The notes under the pieces were generated by a model. The model searched no databases, was not told where the DNA came from, and worked only from the letters and a program-made list of their open reading frames with translations. Both the position numbers and the translations under genes were made by a program. Positions 1 to 9,559 of a stretch of DNA of 64,000 nucleotides are shown one piece after another. Source of the DNA: SpSt-501 sp963828345 (lineage in GTDB: Bacteria > Desulfobacterota > Desulfobacteria > Desulfobacterales > SpSt-501); assembly GCA_963828345.1 (NCBI GenBank), contig CAWHEZ010000025.1, positions 242,732-306,731 on the forward strand, written 5' to 3'. Each line of letters starts with the position of its first letter. Positions within the stretch are counted from its first letter, which is position 1.

Positions 1-75
1 GATGAAGGCGAAGAGCAGGTTGACGGGGGCGAGCGCCAGCGCGAAGCCCTGCATGAGATGCTGAACGGCTTCCAT
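1..75 (-). CDS. tctA: TctA-family large membrane subunit, N-terminal fragment
   Basis: Only the first 25 codons are inside the window; the gene runs off the left edge. The peptide starts MEAVQHLMQGFALAL and closely resembles the start of the other TctA copy in this window (MEAFHALMDGFAVCL at 22404). TctA is the large, about 500-residue, 12-helix permease subunit of tripartite tricarboxylate transporters. It directly follows the TctC and TctB remnants on the same strand, which is the usual C-B-A order, so the assignment rests on similarity plus context. Confidence 0.75.
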   Translation of the reverse strand, partial: MEAVQHLMQGFALALAPVNLLFAFI

Positions 76-82
76 CGGGCGC

Positions 83-536
83 TCACCCCACGATCGGCCC
101 GGCGGGCAGCCGCAGCCGCAGCCCCCAGGCGAACACCGCGAAAAGGCCGGCCGTGGCCAGACAGCGCAAACATCAGCCCCGTCCGCGGCCGGCGGCCTTC
201 GATGACCGAAACCCAGAAGGCGATGAACCCCGCCGTCGTCAGGGCGAAGCCCGCAGTGCACCAGCGCAACCCCGTAGGCGACCACGGCCGCGAGTCGCCA
301 ACAGCGGGCCCCGCCAGCGCGCGGCCCTCCCAGTCCGGCGCCGGGACGCGCCCGGTGGGCCAGGGCCATGGCGAGGTAGACCCCGGACAGCGCCAGCAAC
401 CCGACGCCGAGCGCGAGCGGCACGAAGCCGGGCCCCGGGCGCGCAGGTGCCCCATGTCGAGGCGCAGGGACTCGACCGTCAGCAGGCCGCCGGCGAGCAG
501 GCAGCCCACCGCTGAAATGGGGTCACGCCGGTTCAC
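83..536 (-). pseudogene. tctB: TctB-family small membrane subunit, frameshifted
   Basis: A GTG at 536 opens a reading frame starting VNRRDPISAVGCLLAGG. Continuation needs several frame changes, but pieces such as GFALTTAGFIAFWVSV and WGLRLRLPAGPIVG can be read in other frames before a TGA at 83, just ahead of the tctA start. The length (about 150 codons), the hydrophobic pieces and the position between TctC and TctA fit TctB, the small four-helix subunit. No single frame is open across it. It is either decayed or, in view of similar breaks in neighbours, affected by sequence errors. Confidence 0.6.
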
Positions 537-570
537 GTCCCCGTCCTTCCCCGACCTTCCTCGGACGCAT

Positions 571-1540
571 TCATTTGGCCTGCACCAGGCCCATGGCCGT
601 CAGCAGCGCCTTCATCTGGCGGTCGTCCTTTTCGAGCTGCCGGGTGAACTCGGCGTAGGGCAGGAAGTCTCACGTCCGAGCGGATGCCGGCCATCAACTT
701 GACGAACTCCGGGTCCTGCACGGCCTTGGCGATGCGCCGCGGCGAGCGTCGGCCTTCACGGGCTCCGGCGTGCCTTTCGGGACGAAGAGGCATTTCCAGA
801 GCACGAACTGGAAATCGACCCCCTGCTCCTTCAACGGCCGAACCCCGGGCAGGGACGGGCTTTCCTTGGGCAGCGAGCTGGCCAGGATCCGCAGACTGCC
901 GGCCTGCGCGTCTTTCCAGGCCTCGCCGCCGGTGATGCAGGCCGCGTCCACGTGGCCGCCCAGGATGGCGGTGCGCACCTGGGAGCCCCCGTCGTAGGGC
1001 ACCCCGCGGAAATCCGCCCCGGCCGCGAGACGTACGCCCTCGGCGGTCAGGTGCGTGGCGTTGCCGGCGCCCGTGTAGGCCCAACTCACCTTGCCGGGCC
1101 GGGCTTTCATGTCCTGGAGCAGGTCCGCGAGGGTCCTGATCGGTGAGGCGGCGTTCACCACGACCACCACGGCCTCGTCGGTCAACGAGCAGAGCGGGTC
1201 GAGCTCGCTGCCAGTTGAACGGGTACTGCCCCATGAAGTAGCCCCCCAGGAACGAAAGCGAGCTGAAGAGCAGGGTGTACCCGTCCGGCGCGGTCTGGCG
1301 TACCTTGTTGTGGCCGACGGCGCCGCTCGCCCCGGTCGCGTTGGTGACGATCACGGGCTGGCGCAGGATCGGCTCGAGCGCCTTGGCCAGGCCGCGGGCG
1401 GTCAGGTCGCTCGTGCCCCCGGCCGCCCAGGGCACCACAAGGTCGATCGGCTTGCTGGGGTAGTCGGCTGCGGGTGCGGTCGCGGCGGCCGCGAACAGGA
1501 GCAGGCAGGCAAAGACGACGGAAACGGAACGGGTGGTCAT
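571..1540 (-). pseudogene. tctC: TctC-family periplasmic carboxylate-binding protein, frameshifted
   Basis: The N-terminus is intact: a signal peptide ending in APAADYP, then DLVVPWAAGGTSDLTAR and a PDGYTLLFSS stretch, all typical of the Bug/TctC fold. The frame changes near 1215; from there to about 750 the middle is open (TDEAVVVVVNAASPIRTL, then VPYDGGSQVRTAILGGHVDA). It changes again near 745 and 675. The true C-terminus reads LEKDDRQMKALLTAMGLV and stops at TGA 573-571. TctC proteins bind small carboxylates in the periplasm and deliver them to TctAB. Three frame breaks in a complete-length gene point to sequence errors or recent decay. Confidence 0.8.
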
Positions 1541-1577
1541 GTTGTCCTCCTTCCGAAGGTGAAGAGGTGTGCGTTAG

Positions 1578-2591
1578 TCACGTGTCGTTACGGCCGGCCA
1601 GCCGGTAGGCGTCCGCGACCAGCCGCAGGGTGTTCAGGTTGTCGATGCGGTCGGTTTCGAACGGCGCCCCGCTTGCGAGGCACGCGACGAAATGGGCGAT
1701 GGCGTTGTCGTAGGACTGTTGAACCATGCGGTCGAAGTCGTACCGGATGGTCTCCGGGGTCGGGCCGATCAGGCGCAGCACTCCGGATTCGAATGCGATC
1801 GTGCCGTTTTCGCCCACCAGCTCGAGCCGGTCGCTCGGCAGGGGAGGGAAGCCCGCAGCCGAAAAATTGCCCGCGACCGACCCGGGCGCGCCGTTGGCGG
1901 CCACGAGGCTGATGAGGGCGACGTCCTCCCCGCGGATCTCCGTGCTGACGCGGGCGACGGCCGCCGCGGTGACCCGGAGCGGCCCGGCGAGGCAGCGGAC
2001 GGTGTCGAGGTGGTGGATGAGCACTTCCATGATGAGGAAGCGCTCGAGCCCGGCGAAGAACGGCTGGCGCTCGACCGCGAAGGCCCGGCCGGAAGGGCCG
2101 CGGGTGACGAGCCCCGAGCTGCGCACGGTCATCTGGAACTCGCGCACGGGGCCGGCGCGGCCCTCGGCCAGCCAGGCGGCCGCCTGGCGGTACTGCGGGC
2201 GGAAGCGCCAGTTCTCGTGCACCATGAAGCGCACCCGGTCGCCGACGTCCGCGACCAACCGCTCGGATTCGGCCAGATCCGGGGTCATCGGCTTCTGGCA
2301 GAGGATGTGGACCCCGCGTTCGGCGGCCATGCGCGCCTGCGCGGCGTGGGCCTCGGGCGGGGTGGCGATGTCGAGCACGTCCGGCCGCTCCCGGTCGAGC
2401 ATCTCGGCCACGTCCGCGTAGGCCGCGCGGAACCCCGAACTCCGCCGCACGTGCTCTGCGCGTTGGCGATGCGCCGGGCGCAGACGGCGACGACCTCGAC
2501 CTGCGGCAGCTTTCGCCACGCGAGCAGGTGGTGGCGGGTCACCATGCCGGCGCCGGCGACGGCGACCCGGAAGCGGGTCCCTGCGGGTCAT
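1578..2591 (-). pseudogene. Gfo/Idh/MocA-family NAD(P)-dependent dehydrogenase, frameshifted near its start
   Basis: The ATG at 2591 leads into a dinucleotide-binding segment read as VAVAGAGMVTRHHLLAW after a frame change near 2570 (GxGxxx motif). A second change near 2455 joins the rest, which is one long open frame: DIATPPEAHAAQARMAAE, then the hallmark CQKPM (the EKP-like motif with the catalytic-site Lys), ENWRFRPQYRQA, and EVLIHHLDTVRCLAG (the HxxD-type motif). The family oxidises or reduces sugars, inositols and related polyols. It sits downstream of a lactonase-type amidohydrolase in a catabolic operon, so a sugar-to-lactone dehydrogenase is a reasonable but unproven role. The length of about 335 residues is normal. 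Confidence 0.82.
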
Positions 2592-3486
2592 CGGCCCTCC
2601 CTGCTCGAACCCGAAGAGCGCCGCGGGCGTCTCCCACAGGACGGCCCGGCGGTCGCGCGCGTCGGGGACCCAGCGCGTCGAGCAGCGCGGAGCGTGTGCC
2701 GATAATCGGGCCGTCGCGGCCGAGTTGATGAACGGCCAGTCCGACCCCCAGACGCACTGCTCGGGGGGTGAAAGCGGCGAGCAACGCCGCCACGAACGGG
2801 TCGAGGTCCGCGTGCGGGTAGGGAACGCGGGAGCGGCGGAACGCGCCCGAGAGCTTGACGACCGCGCGCCCGTGTCCGGCCGCGTCGAGCACGGCTGCGA
2901 AAGCCGGGCTGGTCGAGGCCGAGTGCCGGGTCGACCCCGGCCAGGTGGTCGATCAGCAGGCGCACCCCGGTCGGCGCCAGGAGCGCGGCCGCCGCGGGGA
3001 AGTCGGCGGCGGCGCACTGGACCTCGGCGAACCAGCCCATGTCCGCCACCGCCCCGAGCAGCCGGTTCACCCCTTTCTGCCCGAGCCCGCCCGCGTCGAA
3101 GTCGGTCAGGTTGAAGCGCAGCGCCCACGACGCCGGCATCGGCCAGCTCGGCGCAGCACGGCCTCGGTCGCCTCGGCGCTCACGACGGCGATGCCCTTCC
3201 ATCTTCCCCGGCCGCGGCGAGCGCGTCGAGCAGCGCCCGGTTGTCGTAGCCGTAGCCGCTCGGCTGCACGAGCAGCGCGTGGGTGACGCCGTGGGCGGCC
3301 ACGCAGGCCTCGAGCTCCTCGACGGTGCCGCTCTCGTCGGGGCGCGGGGTGTAGCCCGTGCCGCCCGCAAACGGGAAGCGGCGATGGTCGATGACATGGA
3401 CGTGGCAGTCCGCGGCGGGCAGGGGATTCCGCCTGCCGCCTTCGGACCTCCTGTTTCGGAACGCTGTGCCTGGCTCCAGTCGCCAT
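2588..3486 (-). pseudogene. Amidohydrolase-2 family TIM-barrel hydrolase (lactonase-like), frameshifted
   Basis: Reading across at least four frame changes gives a coherent protein: DCHVHVIDHRRFPF with the HxH metal motif, ALLVQPSGYGYDNR, LRFNLTDFDAGGL, RLLIDHLAGVDPALGL, VKLSGAFRRSR and WGSDWPFINS (metal-binding Asp in GSDWP). The order matches amidohydrolase-2 enzymes such as 2-pyrone-4,6-dicarboxylate lactonase or L-rhamnono-/L-fucono-lactonases. The end overlaps or abuts the Gfo/Idh start (ATGA region near 2590). Dehydrogenase plus lactonase side by side suggests consecutive steps of sugar oxidation. The start is uncertain; 3486 is the first ATG after the upstream dehydrogenase. Confidence 0.72.
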
Positions 3487-3508
3487 GATCTCGCCGCCGC
3501 CGTTTGCG

Positions 3509-4480
3509 CTACAGCGTCACCTCGTTTTCCATCGGCTGCCCCGCGAAGAAGCGCTGGACGTTCTGGAACAGCGCCCGCATCTTGGTCTTGAGCGCGTCGC
3601 GGGTGCCGGCGGCGATGTGCGGGGTCAGCACCACGTTGGGCAGCGCGGCCAGGGGGTTCTCCGGCGTGAACGGCTCGTCCTCGAACACGTCCAGGCCGGC
3701 CCCGGCGATCCGCCCCTCCTGCAGCGCGCGCACCAGCGCGGGCTCGTCGATGATGGTGCCGCGGGCGGTGTTGATGACGATCGCCTCGGGCTTCATCCGG
3801 CCGAGCGCGGCCGCGTCGATCAGGTGGCGGGTGTCCTTGCCGGAGGGGACGTGCAGGGTGATGACGTCGGCGCGGGCGATCAGCTCGTCGAAAGGCACCC
3901 GGCTCACGCCGAGCGCCCGCTCTTCATCGGCCGACAGCCGCACGACCGGGTCGTGGTAGAGGCCCGCGGTGCCGAAGGCCTTGAACCGCGCCGCCGCCTC
4001 GCGGCCGATGCGGCCCATGCCGACGTAGCCCACCGTCCGGCCGAAGAGCTCAAAGGAATAGGGCCGCAGGCTGTTGATGTGCCAGCGCCCCTGGCGCAGC
4101 TCGCTGTCGGCGAAGGCGAGCCGCTTGCACACGGCGAGCGTCAGCATCACGGTGTGCTCGGCGACGCCGATCGTGGTGCCGGCCGGGGTCAGCGCGAGGG
4201 CGACGTTGCGCGCCTTGAGCGCGGCGACGTCGACCGTGTCCTGGTAGCCGACCCCCTGGTGGTGCAGGAGCCGCAGGCGGGGCGCGGCGTCGACGAACTC
4301 GCGCCGCATGGGCTTGGCGGCCACGATCACGGCCTCGCAGTCCGCGATCTTGCGTTTGCGCTCGTCGTCCGAATCGGCGTCGAGGGTCACGAGCTCGATC
4401 CCGGCGGGGACCTCCTCGCGGATGATGGCGTAGACGTTTTCAGGGGCGTGGCTGAAGTAAAACACCTTGTGTGTCGGCAT
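3509..4480 (-). CDS. D-isomer-specific 2-hydroxyacid dehydrogenase (NAD-dependent)
   Basis: Intact, 323 residues. The Rossmann motif is VGYVGMGRIG (GxGxxG) around residue 150. The catalytic triad is visible: Arg in NTARGTIID, Glu in LDVFEDEPF and His in TPHIAAGT. These are the signatures of phosphoglycerate dehydrogenase, glyoxylate/hydroxypyruvate reductase and D-lactate-type enzymes. The substrate cannot be read from sequence. Beside an RraA-type aldolase it could reduce glyoxylate, hydroxypyruvate or tartronate semialdehyde released by the aldolase, or oxidise an incoming 2-hydroxyacid. It lies 54 bp downstream of the rraA-like gene and 22 bp upstream of the amidohydrolase, so it is probably co-transcribed with them. 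Confidence 0.92.
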   Translation of the reverse strand: MPTHKVFYFSHAPENVYAIIREEVPAGIELVTLDADSDDERKRKIADCEAVIVAAKPMRREFVDAAPRLRLLHHQGVGYQDTVDVAALKARNVALALTPAGTTIGVAEHTVMLTLAVCKRLAFADSELRQGRWHINSLRPYSFELFGRTVGYVGMGRIGREAAARFKAFGTAGLYHDPVVRLSADEERALGVSRVPFDELIARADVITLHVPSGKDTRHLIDAAALGRMKPEAIVINTARGTIIDEPALVRALQEGRIAGAGLDVFEDEPFTPENPLAALPNVVLTPHIAAGTRDALKTKMRALFQNVQRFFAGQPMENEVTL

Positions 4481-4534
4481 CTCGTTTTCTCCTGAGCGGT
4501 GAACCGGGTCCTGCGCGGCCGGGGCCGGGGCCCG

Positions 4535-5221
4535 TCAATCGACGTAGGTGACGCCCTTGAGGCGCTTGGCCTCCTCGAGCCAGCCCGGGACGACCCGGCC
4601 GGCCTTGACGCCCTCGTCCATCTGGGCTTCCTTGGCGAGCACCGCCTCGAGCGCGGCGGCGACGGCCGCGGCCCGGGCGCGGGCGACGACGACGACCCCG
4701 TCCTGGTCCCCGACCACGATGTCGCCCGCGTCGACCGCCACCCCGCCGATCACGATCGGCAGACCGATCCGGCCGGGGCCGTTCTTCTGCGGCGAGTTCG
4801 GCGACACCCCGCGGGCGAAGACCGGGATGCCGACCGCGTCGATGCCCGGGATGTCGCGCACGACCCCGTCGGTGACGACGGCGGCGACGCCGCCGTTGCG
4901 CGCCATGCCGACGAAGATGTCGCCGACGACCGAGCTGTCCATGAACTCGCCCGTGCGGATGAGGATCACGTCGCCGGGGCGTGCGATTTCGAGCGCGGCC
5001 CAGGCGGCCAGGTTGTCGCGCGGGCCGGCGTCCACGGGGAGCGCGCTGCCGCAGAAGGCCCGGGCGGCGCCGACCGGCTTGATGCGGCAGTCGAGCGCGC
5101 CGGTGCGACCCTGGGCGTCGCAGACGTTGCCGGTCGGGACCTTGCCGAAGATCTTCAGCAGGTCGGCGGGGGCGCGTTCGAAGGTGCGGCGGATGGTCAA
5201 TGCGGTTTCGGGTGCAGCCAT
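4535..5221 (-). CDS. RraA-family protein (4-hydroxy-4-methyl-2-oxoglutarate aldolase/oxaloacetate decarboxylase-like)
   Basis: Intact, 228 residues. Family landmarks are visible: NVCDAQGRTGALD near residue 35, then GDVILIRTG, and the active-site segment VGDIFVGMARNGGVAAVVTDG followed by VVRDIPGID, where the GxxxxD and RD residues bind the metal and enolate. HMG/CHA aldolases cleave 4-hydroxy-2-oxoacids to pyruvate, and many also decarboxylate oxaloacetate. The name RraA (RNase E inhibitor) applies only to a subset. Flanked by a hydroxyacid dehydrogenase and an importer, a catabolic aldolase role is more likely. It starts 12 bp upstream of the end of the ABC ATPase gene spacing-wise and belongs to the same run. 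Confidence 0.88.
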   Translation of the reverse strand: MAAPETALTIRRTFERAPADLLKIFGKVPTGNVCDAQGRTGALDCRIKPVGAARAFCGSALPVDAGPRDNLAAWAALEIARPGDVILIRTGEFMDSSVVGDIFVGMARNGGVAAVVTDGVVRDIPGIDAVGIPVFARGVSPNSPQKNGPGRIGLPIVIGGVAVDAGDIVVGDQDGVVVVARARAAAVAAALEAVLAKEAQMDEGVKAGRVVPGWLEEAKRLKGVTYVD

Positions 5222-5233
5222 GACAATCTCCTT

Positions 5234-6356
5234 TCAGTGGGGCGCGGTGTCCAGCGGGATCACGTGCGTCGTTTCGGGGTCGAACAGGCGGGCCGCCGCG
5301 AGGTCGGCCACCACGCTGATCCGGTCGCCGCGGCGGGCGGCGGCGAACCGGTCGGCTTTCATGTAGAGCGGCTTCTCGAGGCCCTCCAGCCGGAAGATGA
5401 AGACGGTCTCGGCGCCGAGCGCTTCGACCGCGTCCACGGTGGCCTCCAGGCGGGCGCCGAGCCGCGGCGGGGCCGGGGAGTCGGCCGGGGACAGGTCTTC
5501 GGGCCGGATGCCGAAGACGATCGCGGCCCCCGTGCGGGCCTGCAGCTGCGGCCGCCAGGCCGGCTGGCAGCGGGATGCGCTGGGCTCCCAGGACGGAGGG
5601 CGTCGGCCTCGAGCGCGGCGGGCGCGAGGTTCATGGGCGGGCTGCCGAGGAAGCCGGCGACGAAGGTGTTGGCCGGCGAGCGGTAGACGTCCATCGGCCG
5701 GCCGATCTGGACCAGGCGCCCCTGGTTGATGATGCAGATCCGGCTGCCCATGGTCATGGCCTCCACCTGGTCGTGCGTCACGTAGATGGTCGTGGCGCCC
5801 AGGCGGTGGTGGAGGTTGACGAGCTCGTTGCGCGTGCTGACCCGCAGCCCGGCGTCCAGGTTGGACAGCGGCTCGTCGAACAGGAAGACCTTGGGGTCCC
5901 GCACGATCGCGCGGCCGACGGCCACCCGCTGCCGCTGCCCGCCGGAGAGCGCGTGCGGCTCGCCGGTCGAGGAACGGGGTCAGGCCGAGGGCCGCGGCCG
6001 CCTGCGCGACCCTGCGCTGGATCTCCGGCCGCGGCAGGCCGCGCCGCTTCAAACCGAAGGCCAGGTTGTCGCGCACGTTCATGTGGGGGTAGAGGGCGTA
6101 GGACTGGAACACCATGGCGATGTCGCGGTCCTTGGCGGGGACGTGGTTCATGACCCGGCCGTCGATCGAGAGCTCGCCGGAGGTGATGCGCTCCAGTCCC
6201 GCGATCATCCGCAGGATGGTGGACTTGCCGCACCCCGAGGGGCCGAGCAGGACCATGAACTCGCCGTTCTCGCACCCGGAGGCTGACGTCCGTGACGGCC
6301 GTCTGCCTGGACCCCTCGAAGAGCTTCGTCAGTCGATTCAGCGTGACCACCGCCAT
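5234..6356 (-). pseudogene. ABC importer ATPase, UgpC/MalK type, frameshifted
   Basis: The protein starts MAVVTLNRLTKLFEG at 6356. After a frame change near 6275 it shows Walker A GPSGCGKST and VFQSYALYPHMNV (Q-loop). After another near 5960 it has the signature LSGGQRQRVAVGRAI, Walker B VFLFDEPLSNLD and the H-loop THDQVEAM. After a last change near 5590 it ends in a C-terminal regulatory TOBE-like region (LGARLEATVDAVEALGAE). Order and total length (about 370 codons) match MalK/UgpC ATPases, which energise sugar importers. It follows two carbohydrate-type permeases and their binding protein, completing the transporter. Confidence 0.85.
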
Positions 6357-6375
6357 GGCCTTCCGTCTCCCGCGC

Positions 6376-7208
6376 CTACTTGACGGCCCCGGCCGTCATG
6401 CCCTGGATCAGTTTCTCGGAGAAGAACGACGTAGATCAGCACCACCGGGACGATGGCGATCATGAGCCCCGTGGCGATCATGCCGATGTCCTCCAGGCGG
6501 TCGCCCATGAACTTCTGGATCCCGAGCGGCAGGGTGCGCCGGCTCTCGTCGGTGATGAGGACGACGGCGTAGAGGAACTCGTTCCAGAGGAGGATGGTGT
6601 TCAGGATGATCGTGGTCGACAGCGCCGGCAGCGCCACCGGCATGCTGACCCGCCAGAAGATCTGCCACTCGGAGTAGCCGTCCATGCGCGCGGCGTCGTA
6701 GAGGTCCGAGGGGATGCGCGCGAAGAAGCTCTCCAGGATGTAGACGGTGATCGGCAGCTGGAAGGCCACGTAGGCGAGCGTGAGCCCGGTCAGCGTGTTG
6801 TAGAGGCCGTACTCCACCATGACCTGGAAGAGCGCCATGATGGTGATCTGGGGCGGGAAGATGATCGTGCTGAAGATGGTGAAGTAGAGCAGTCGCCGCA
6901 GCGGGAAGCGGAAGCGCGCGAAGCAGTGGGCCGCCATGCCGCCGACGAGGGTCACGATGGCCACGGCCGCGATCACGACCTTGACGCTGTTGGCGAAGTA
7001 GAGGTTGTAGCTCGAGTCGACCCAGGCCTCTGCGAACTTGTGGAAGTGCAGGATGTCCGGCAACGCCATACGGGTTATGTGCGATCTCGGTCGTGGTGCG
7101 CAGCGACATCATGGCGGTCCAGAACATGGGGCCGGCGGCGAAGGCCGTGTAGAAGGCCAGCGCCACGATCAGGATCGCCTGCTTCCAGTTGCGCCGAGCC
7201 GGGTCCAT
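6376..7208 (-). pseudogene. Carbohydrate ABC importer permease, MalG/UgpE type, frameshifted
   Basis: The start MDPARRNWKQAILIVALAFY is at 7208. A frame change near 7075 leads to the main body (FANSVKVVIAAVAIVTL, then FSTIIFPPQITIMALFQVM), and the EAA loop ESFFARIPSDLYDAARMDG is present. A last change near 6430 gives the family-typical C-terminus KLIQGMTAGAVK. Six membrane segments are apparent. MalG-type permeases end in a GxxxGAVK-like tail, as here. It starts 4 bp after the partner permease ends, indicating translational coupling. Confidence 0.85.
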
Positions 7209-7211
7209 GGG

Positions 7212-8142
7212 TCAGTACTCCAGCTTGCTCGCGCTGGCGGAAGAGCGCGCTCAGCACCAGCACCCCGGCCAGCACGATGAAGAACCAGACGCTCGCGATG
7301 GCGCAGGGGTAGCCCAGGTCGAAGGTGTTCCACTCGAAGGCGCGCTTGTAGACGTAGGTCGAGACGGTTTCCGTCGACCACAGCGGGCCGCCCTTGGTCA
7401 TGATCCAGACCAGGTCGAAGACCTTCATCTTGCCGACGAACGAGAGCACGATCAGGTTCAGCACCGTCGGCCGGATCAGCGGGATGACCACGAACCAGAG
7501 CTTCTTCATCCAGCTGCAGTTGTCGAGCTCGGCCGCCTCGAGCACTTCGGAGGGCAGTGAGTGCATGGCGGCCAGCAGCACCACCATGTTGAAGCCGGTC
7601 CACATCCAGGTGGTGACGAAGATCAGCGCGGGCAGGGCGGTGGTCGGGGAGCCGAGCCACGACCAGGCCCAGCGCTCCAAGCCGGCCGCCCGCAGCAGGG
7701 TGTTCACGACCCCCCAGTCGTAGTTGAAGATCCACATCCAGATGATCCCGACGACGACGAAGGACATGAGCACCGGCGTGAACCAGACGATGCGGAAGAA
7801 GCGCGCACCCGGGATGCGGGCGTAGAGCGCGAGCGCCAGCAGCATCGCGAGCGCCTGTTCGAGGAAGGGCGCGGTGCACGCCCAGACGAGCGTGTTGTGC
7901 ACGGCCTGCCAGAAGAACTCGTCGGTCCAGAGGCCCGCGTAGTTCCCCAGGCCCACGTAGACGTCCGCGCGGCCGGGGCGCACCTGGTGCAGGCTGTTGA
8001 AGAGGGTGCGCACCACGGGATAGGCCGTGAACGCGACGTAGATCGTCAGCGCCGGCAGCAGGAAGCCCGCGATGACGCCCATCGGCCGCCGAGATCCCGC
8101 CCGTTCATCGATGCTCCCATGGCGCGGGGCGATTCGGTTCAT
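7212..8142 (-). CDS. Carbohydrate ABC importer permease, MalF/UgpA type (frame break only in the last codons)
   Basis: Starts MNRIAPRHGSIDERAG at 8142 and is open through six predicted helices (FLLPALTIYVAFTAYPVV, then VVGIIWMWIFNYDWGV). The EAA cytoplasmic loop is LPSEVLEAAELDNCSWMKK. One extra base near 7230 shifts the tail; corrected, it ends RASKLEY with TGA at 7212. The length of about 309 residues is usual. MalF/UgpA-type subunits pair with a MalG-type subunit, encoded next. Confidence 0.88.
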
Positions 8143-8233
8143 CGACGGTCGTCTCGGTCGAGCTTCCGGCTTCACCCGTAACGGGGGACCTCTGCGGGGG
8201 GGTGGACCGAAGCGAGGCCGGTCCGCCGTCGAT

Positions 8234-8263
8234 GACGTCGGCCGGGAGACCGGCCGGAACGTC
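8234..8263. promoter_or_regulatory. GC-rich stem-loop overlapping the end of the binding-protein gene
   Basis: An inverted repeat (arms GACGTCGGCCGG and CCGGCCGGAACGTC, loop GAGA) overlaps the stop codon of the binding-protein gene and precedes the permease genes. Such hairpins after binding-protein genes often stabilise or partly terminate the upstream mRNA, giving excess binding protein. No T-run follows, so a full intrinsic terminator is unlikely. Confidence 0.45.
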
Positions 8264-9543
8264 ATTTGGCGGCGTTCATCTTCTCGATCACCTGGTCGAC
8301 GGTCAGCAGCCCGGCCGGGAAGGCGTTGTTGATCACCTGCGTGAACACCTCCTTGGCCTTGCCGGTCATGACCCCGACCGGCCGCTCGGGATAGAATTTG
8401 TTCGCGTTGTCGATCTCGGCCAGGTCGCGGAAGTAGGCGGCGTACGGGCCCGTGATCTTGCTGGGGTCGGCCTTGATCCCGGTCTGGACGAGCACGTCCT
8501 CGAGCCACTTGTTGCCCATCTCGGGGGTGGCCATGGAGTTCAGGAACTTGGCCGCGAGCGGTGCGTTCTTGGAGGCGACGTTGACCACGTAGCTGCCGCC
8601 GATGGTGATGGTCTTGCACTCGTTGCAGACGCCCTTGTCGACGGCCGGGTACTGCATGATGCCCAGCTGGAAATCAGGGGGCTGGCCGCCCTTGTCCGGC
8701 GGGTTGAAGGCGCGCGAGGGGTAGAAGCTGCCCATCAGGAACATGAGCGCGCCCGGCTTGGTGTGGAAGTAGAAGTGCGACTCGCCGAGCTTCAGGGTGG
8801 AGAAGCTCGAGGGCAGCGCCTGGGCGTCGATCAGCTGCTTCACGAAGGTGAGGGCCTCGCGCACGCGCGGGTCGCTCCACGAGAGCTGACCCTTCAGCAG
8901 CTTGTCGTAGTCGTCGTAGCCCAGCCGCTTCAGCAGCGCCTCGTGGGTCAGGAAGGCGCCCGGGAAATCGCGGTCGCCCACGCCGAGCGCGATCGGGGTG
9001 GTCCCGGCGGCGCGCGCCTTCTTGACCAGATCCAGGAACTCGGCCTGACCGAACTGCCGGTTGGCGGGCAGCTTGAAGCCGAGGTCGGCCAGCATCTTCT
9101 TGTTGTAGTACATCTCGATGGTCCAGGCCTCGAGCGGCAGGCCGTAGACCCCGCCCTTGTAGGTCCAGCCGAGCTTGGCCCAGGGCTCGATGTTGTCCCA
9201 ATTCAGCGCCTTGGAGAGGTCGTAGAGGAGGTTGTTTTCGACGTACTCCGTCTGGTTGGGCTCGGCGTAGAAGATGTCCGGCCCCTGGCCGGCCAGCAGC
9301 GCGGTCTTGAGGGCGGCGTGCAGCGCCTGCTTCTCGTACCAGGAGACCTTGACGGTCACGCCCGGGGTGGCCTTCTCGAAGGCACGGGCAGCGCCCTCGA
9401 CGAAGGCGCGCTTGCTGTCGTGGTCGGCCCAGTGGCTCCAGAGCGTCAACGTCGTCTGAGCCTGTACCGCGGCCGCCGAGAATGACCATGGCGGCGGCGA
9501 CTGCGAAAACGATCCACTTCCTGCTGCGGTTGACCTTTCGCAT
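8262..9543 (-). CDS. Extracellular carbohydrate-type solute-binding protein (frame break in the signal peptide)
   Basis: From 9449 to 8262 the frame is open and reads as a family-1 sugar-binding protein: LTLWSHWADHDSKRAFVEG, then ARAFEKATPGVTVKVSWYE, YGLPLEAWTIEMYYNKKML and the C-terminal QVINNAFPAGLLTVDQVI. The natural start is MRKVNRSRKWIVFAVAAA at 9543; one extra base near 9480 breaks the signal peptide. Corrected, it ends AAAVQAQTTLTL with a plausible signal peptidase I site after AQA or VQA. It would capture the substrate for the permeases encoded downstream. The ligand cannot be read, but lactonase, dehydrogenase and aldolase neighbours suggest a sugar or sugar acid. Confidence 0.88.
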
Positions 9544-9559
9544 GTCTTCCTCCTGTGCG

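Noticed and set aside
4535..5221. RNase E inhibitor RraA
   Set aside because: The context is catabolic (importer, hydroxyacid dehydrogenase, lactonase), and most family members are aldolases or decarboxylases.
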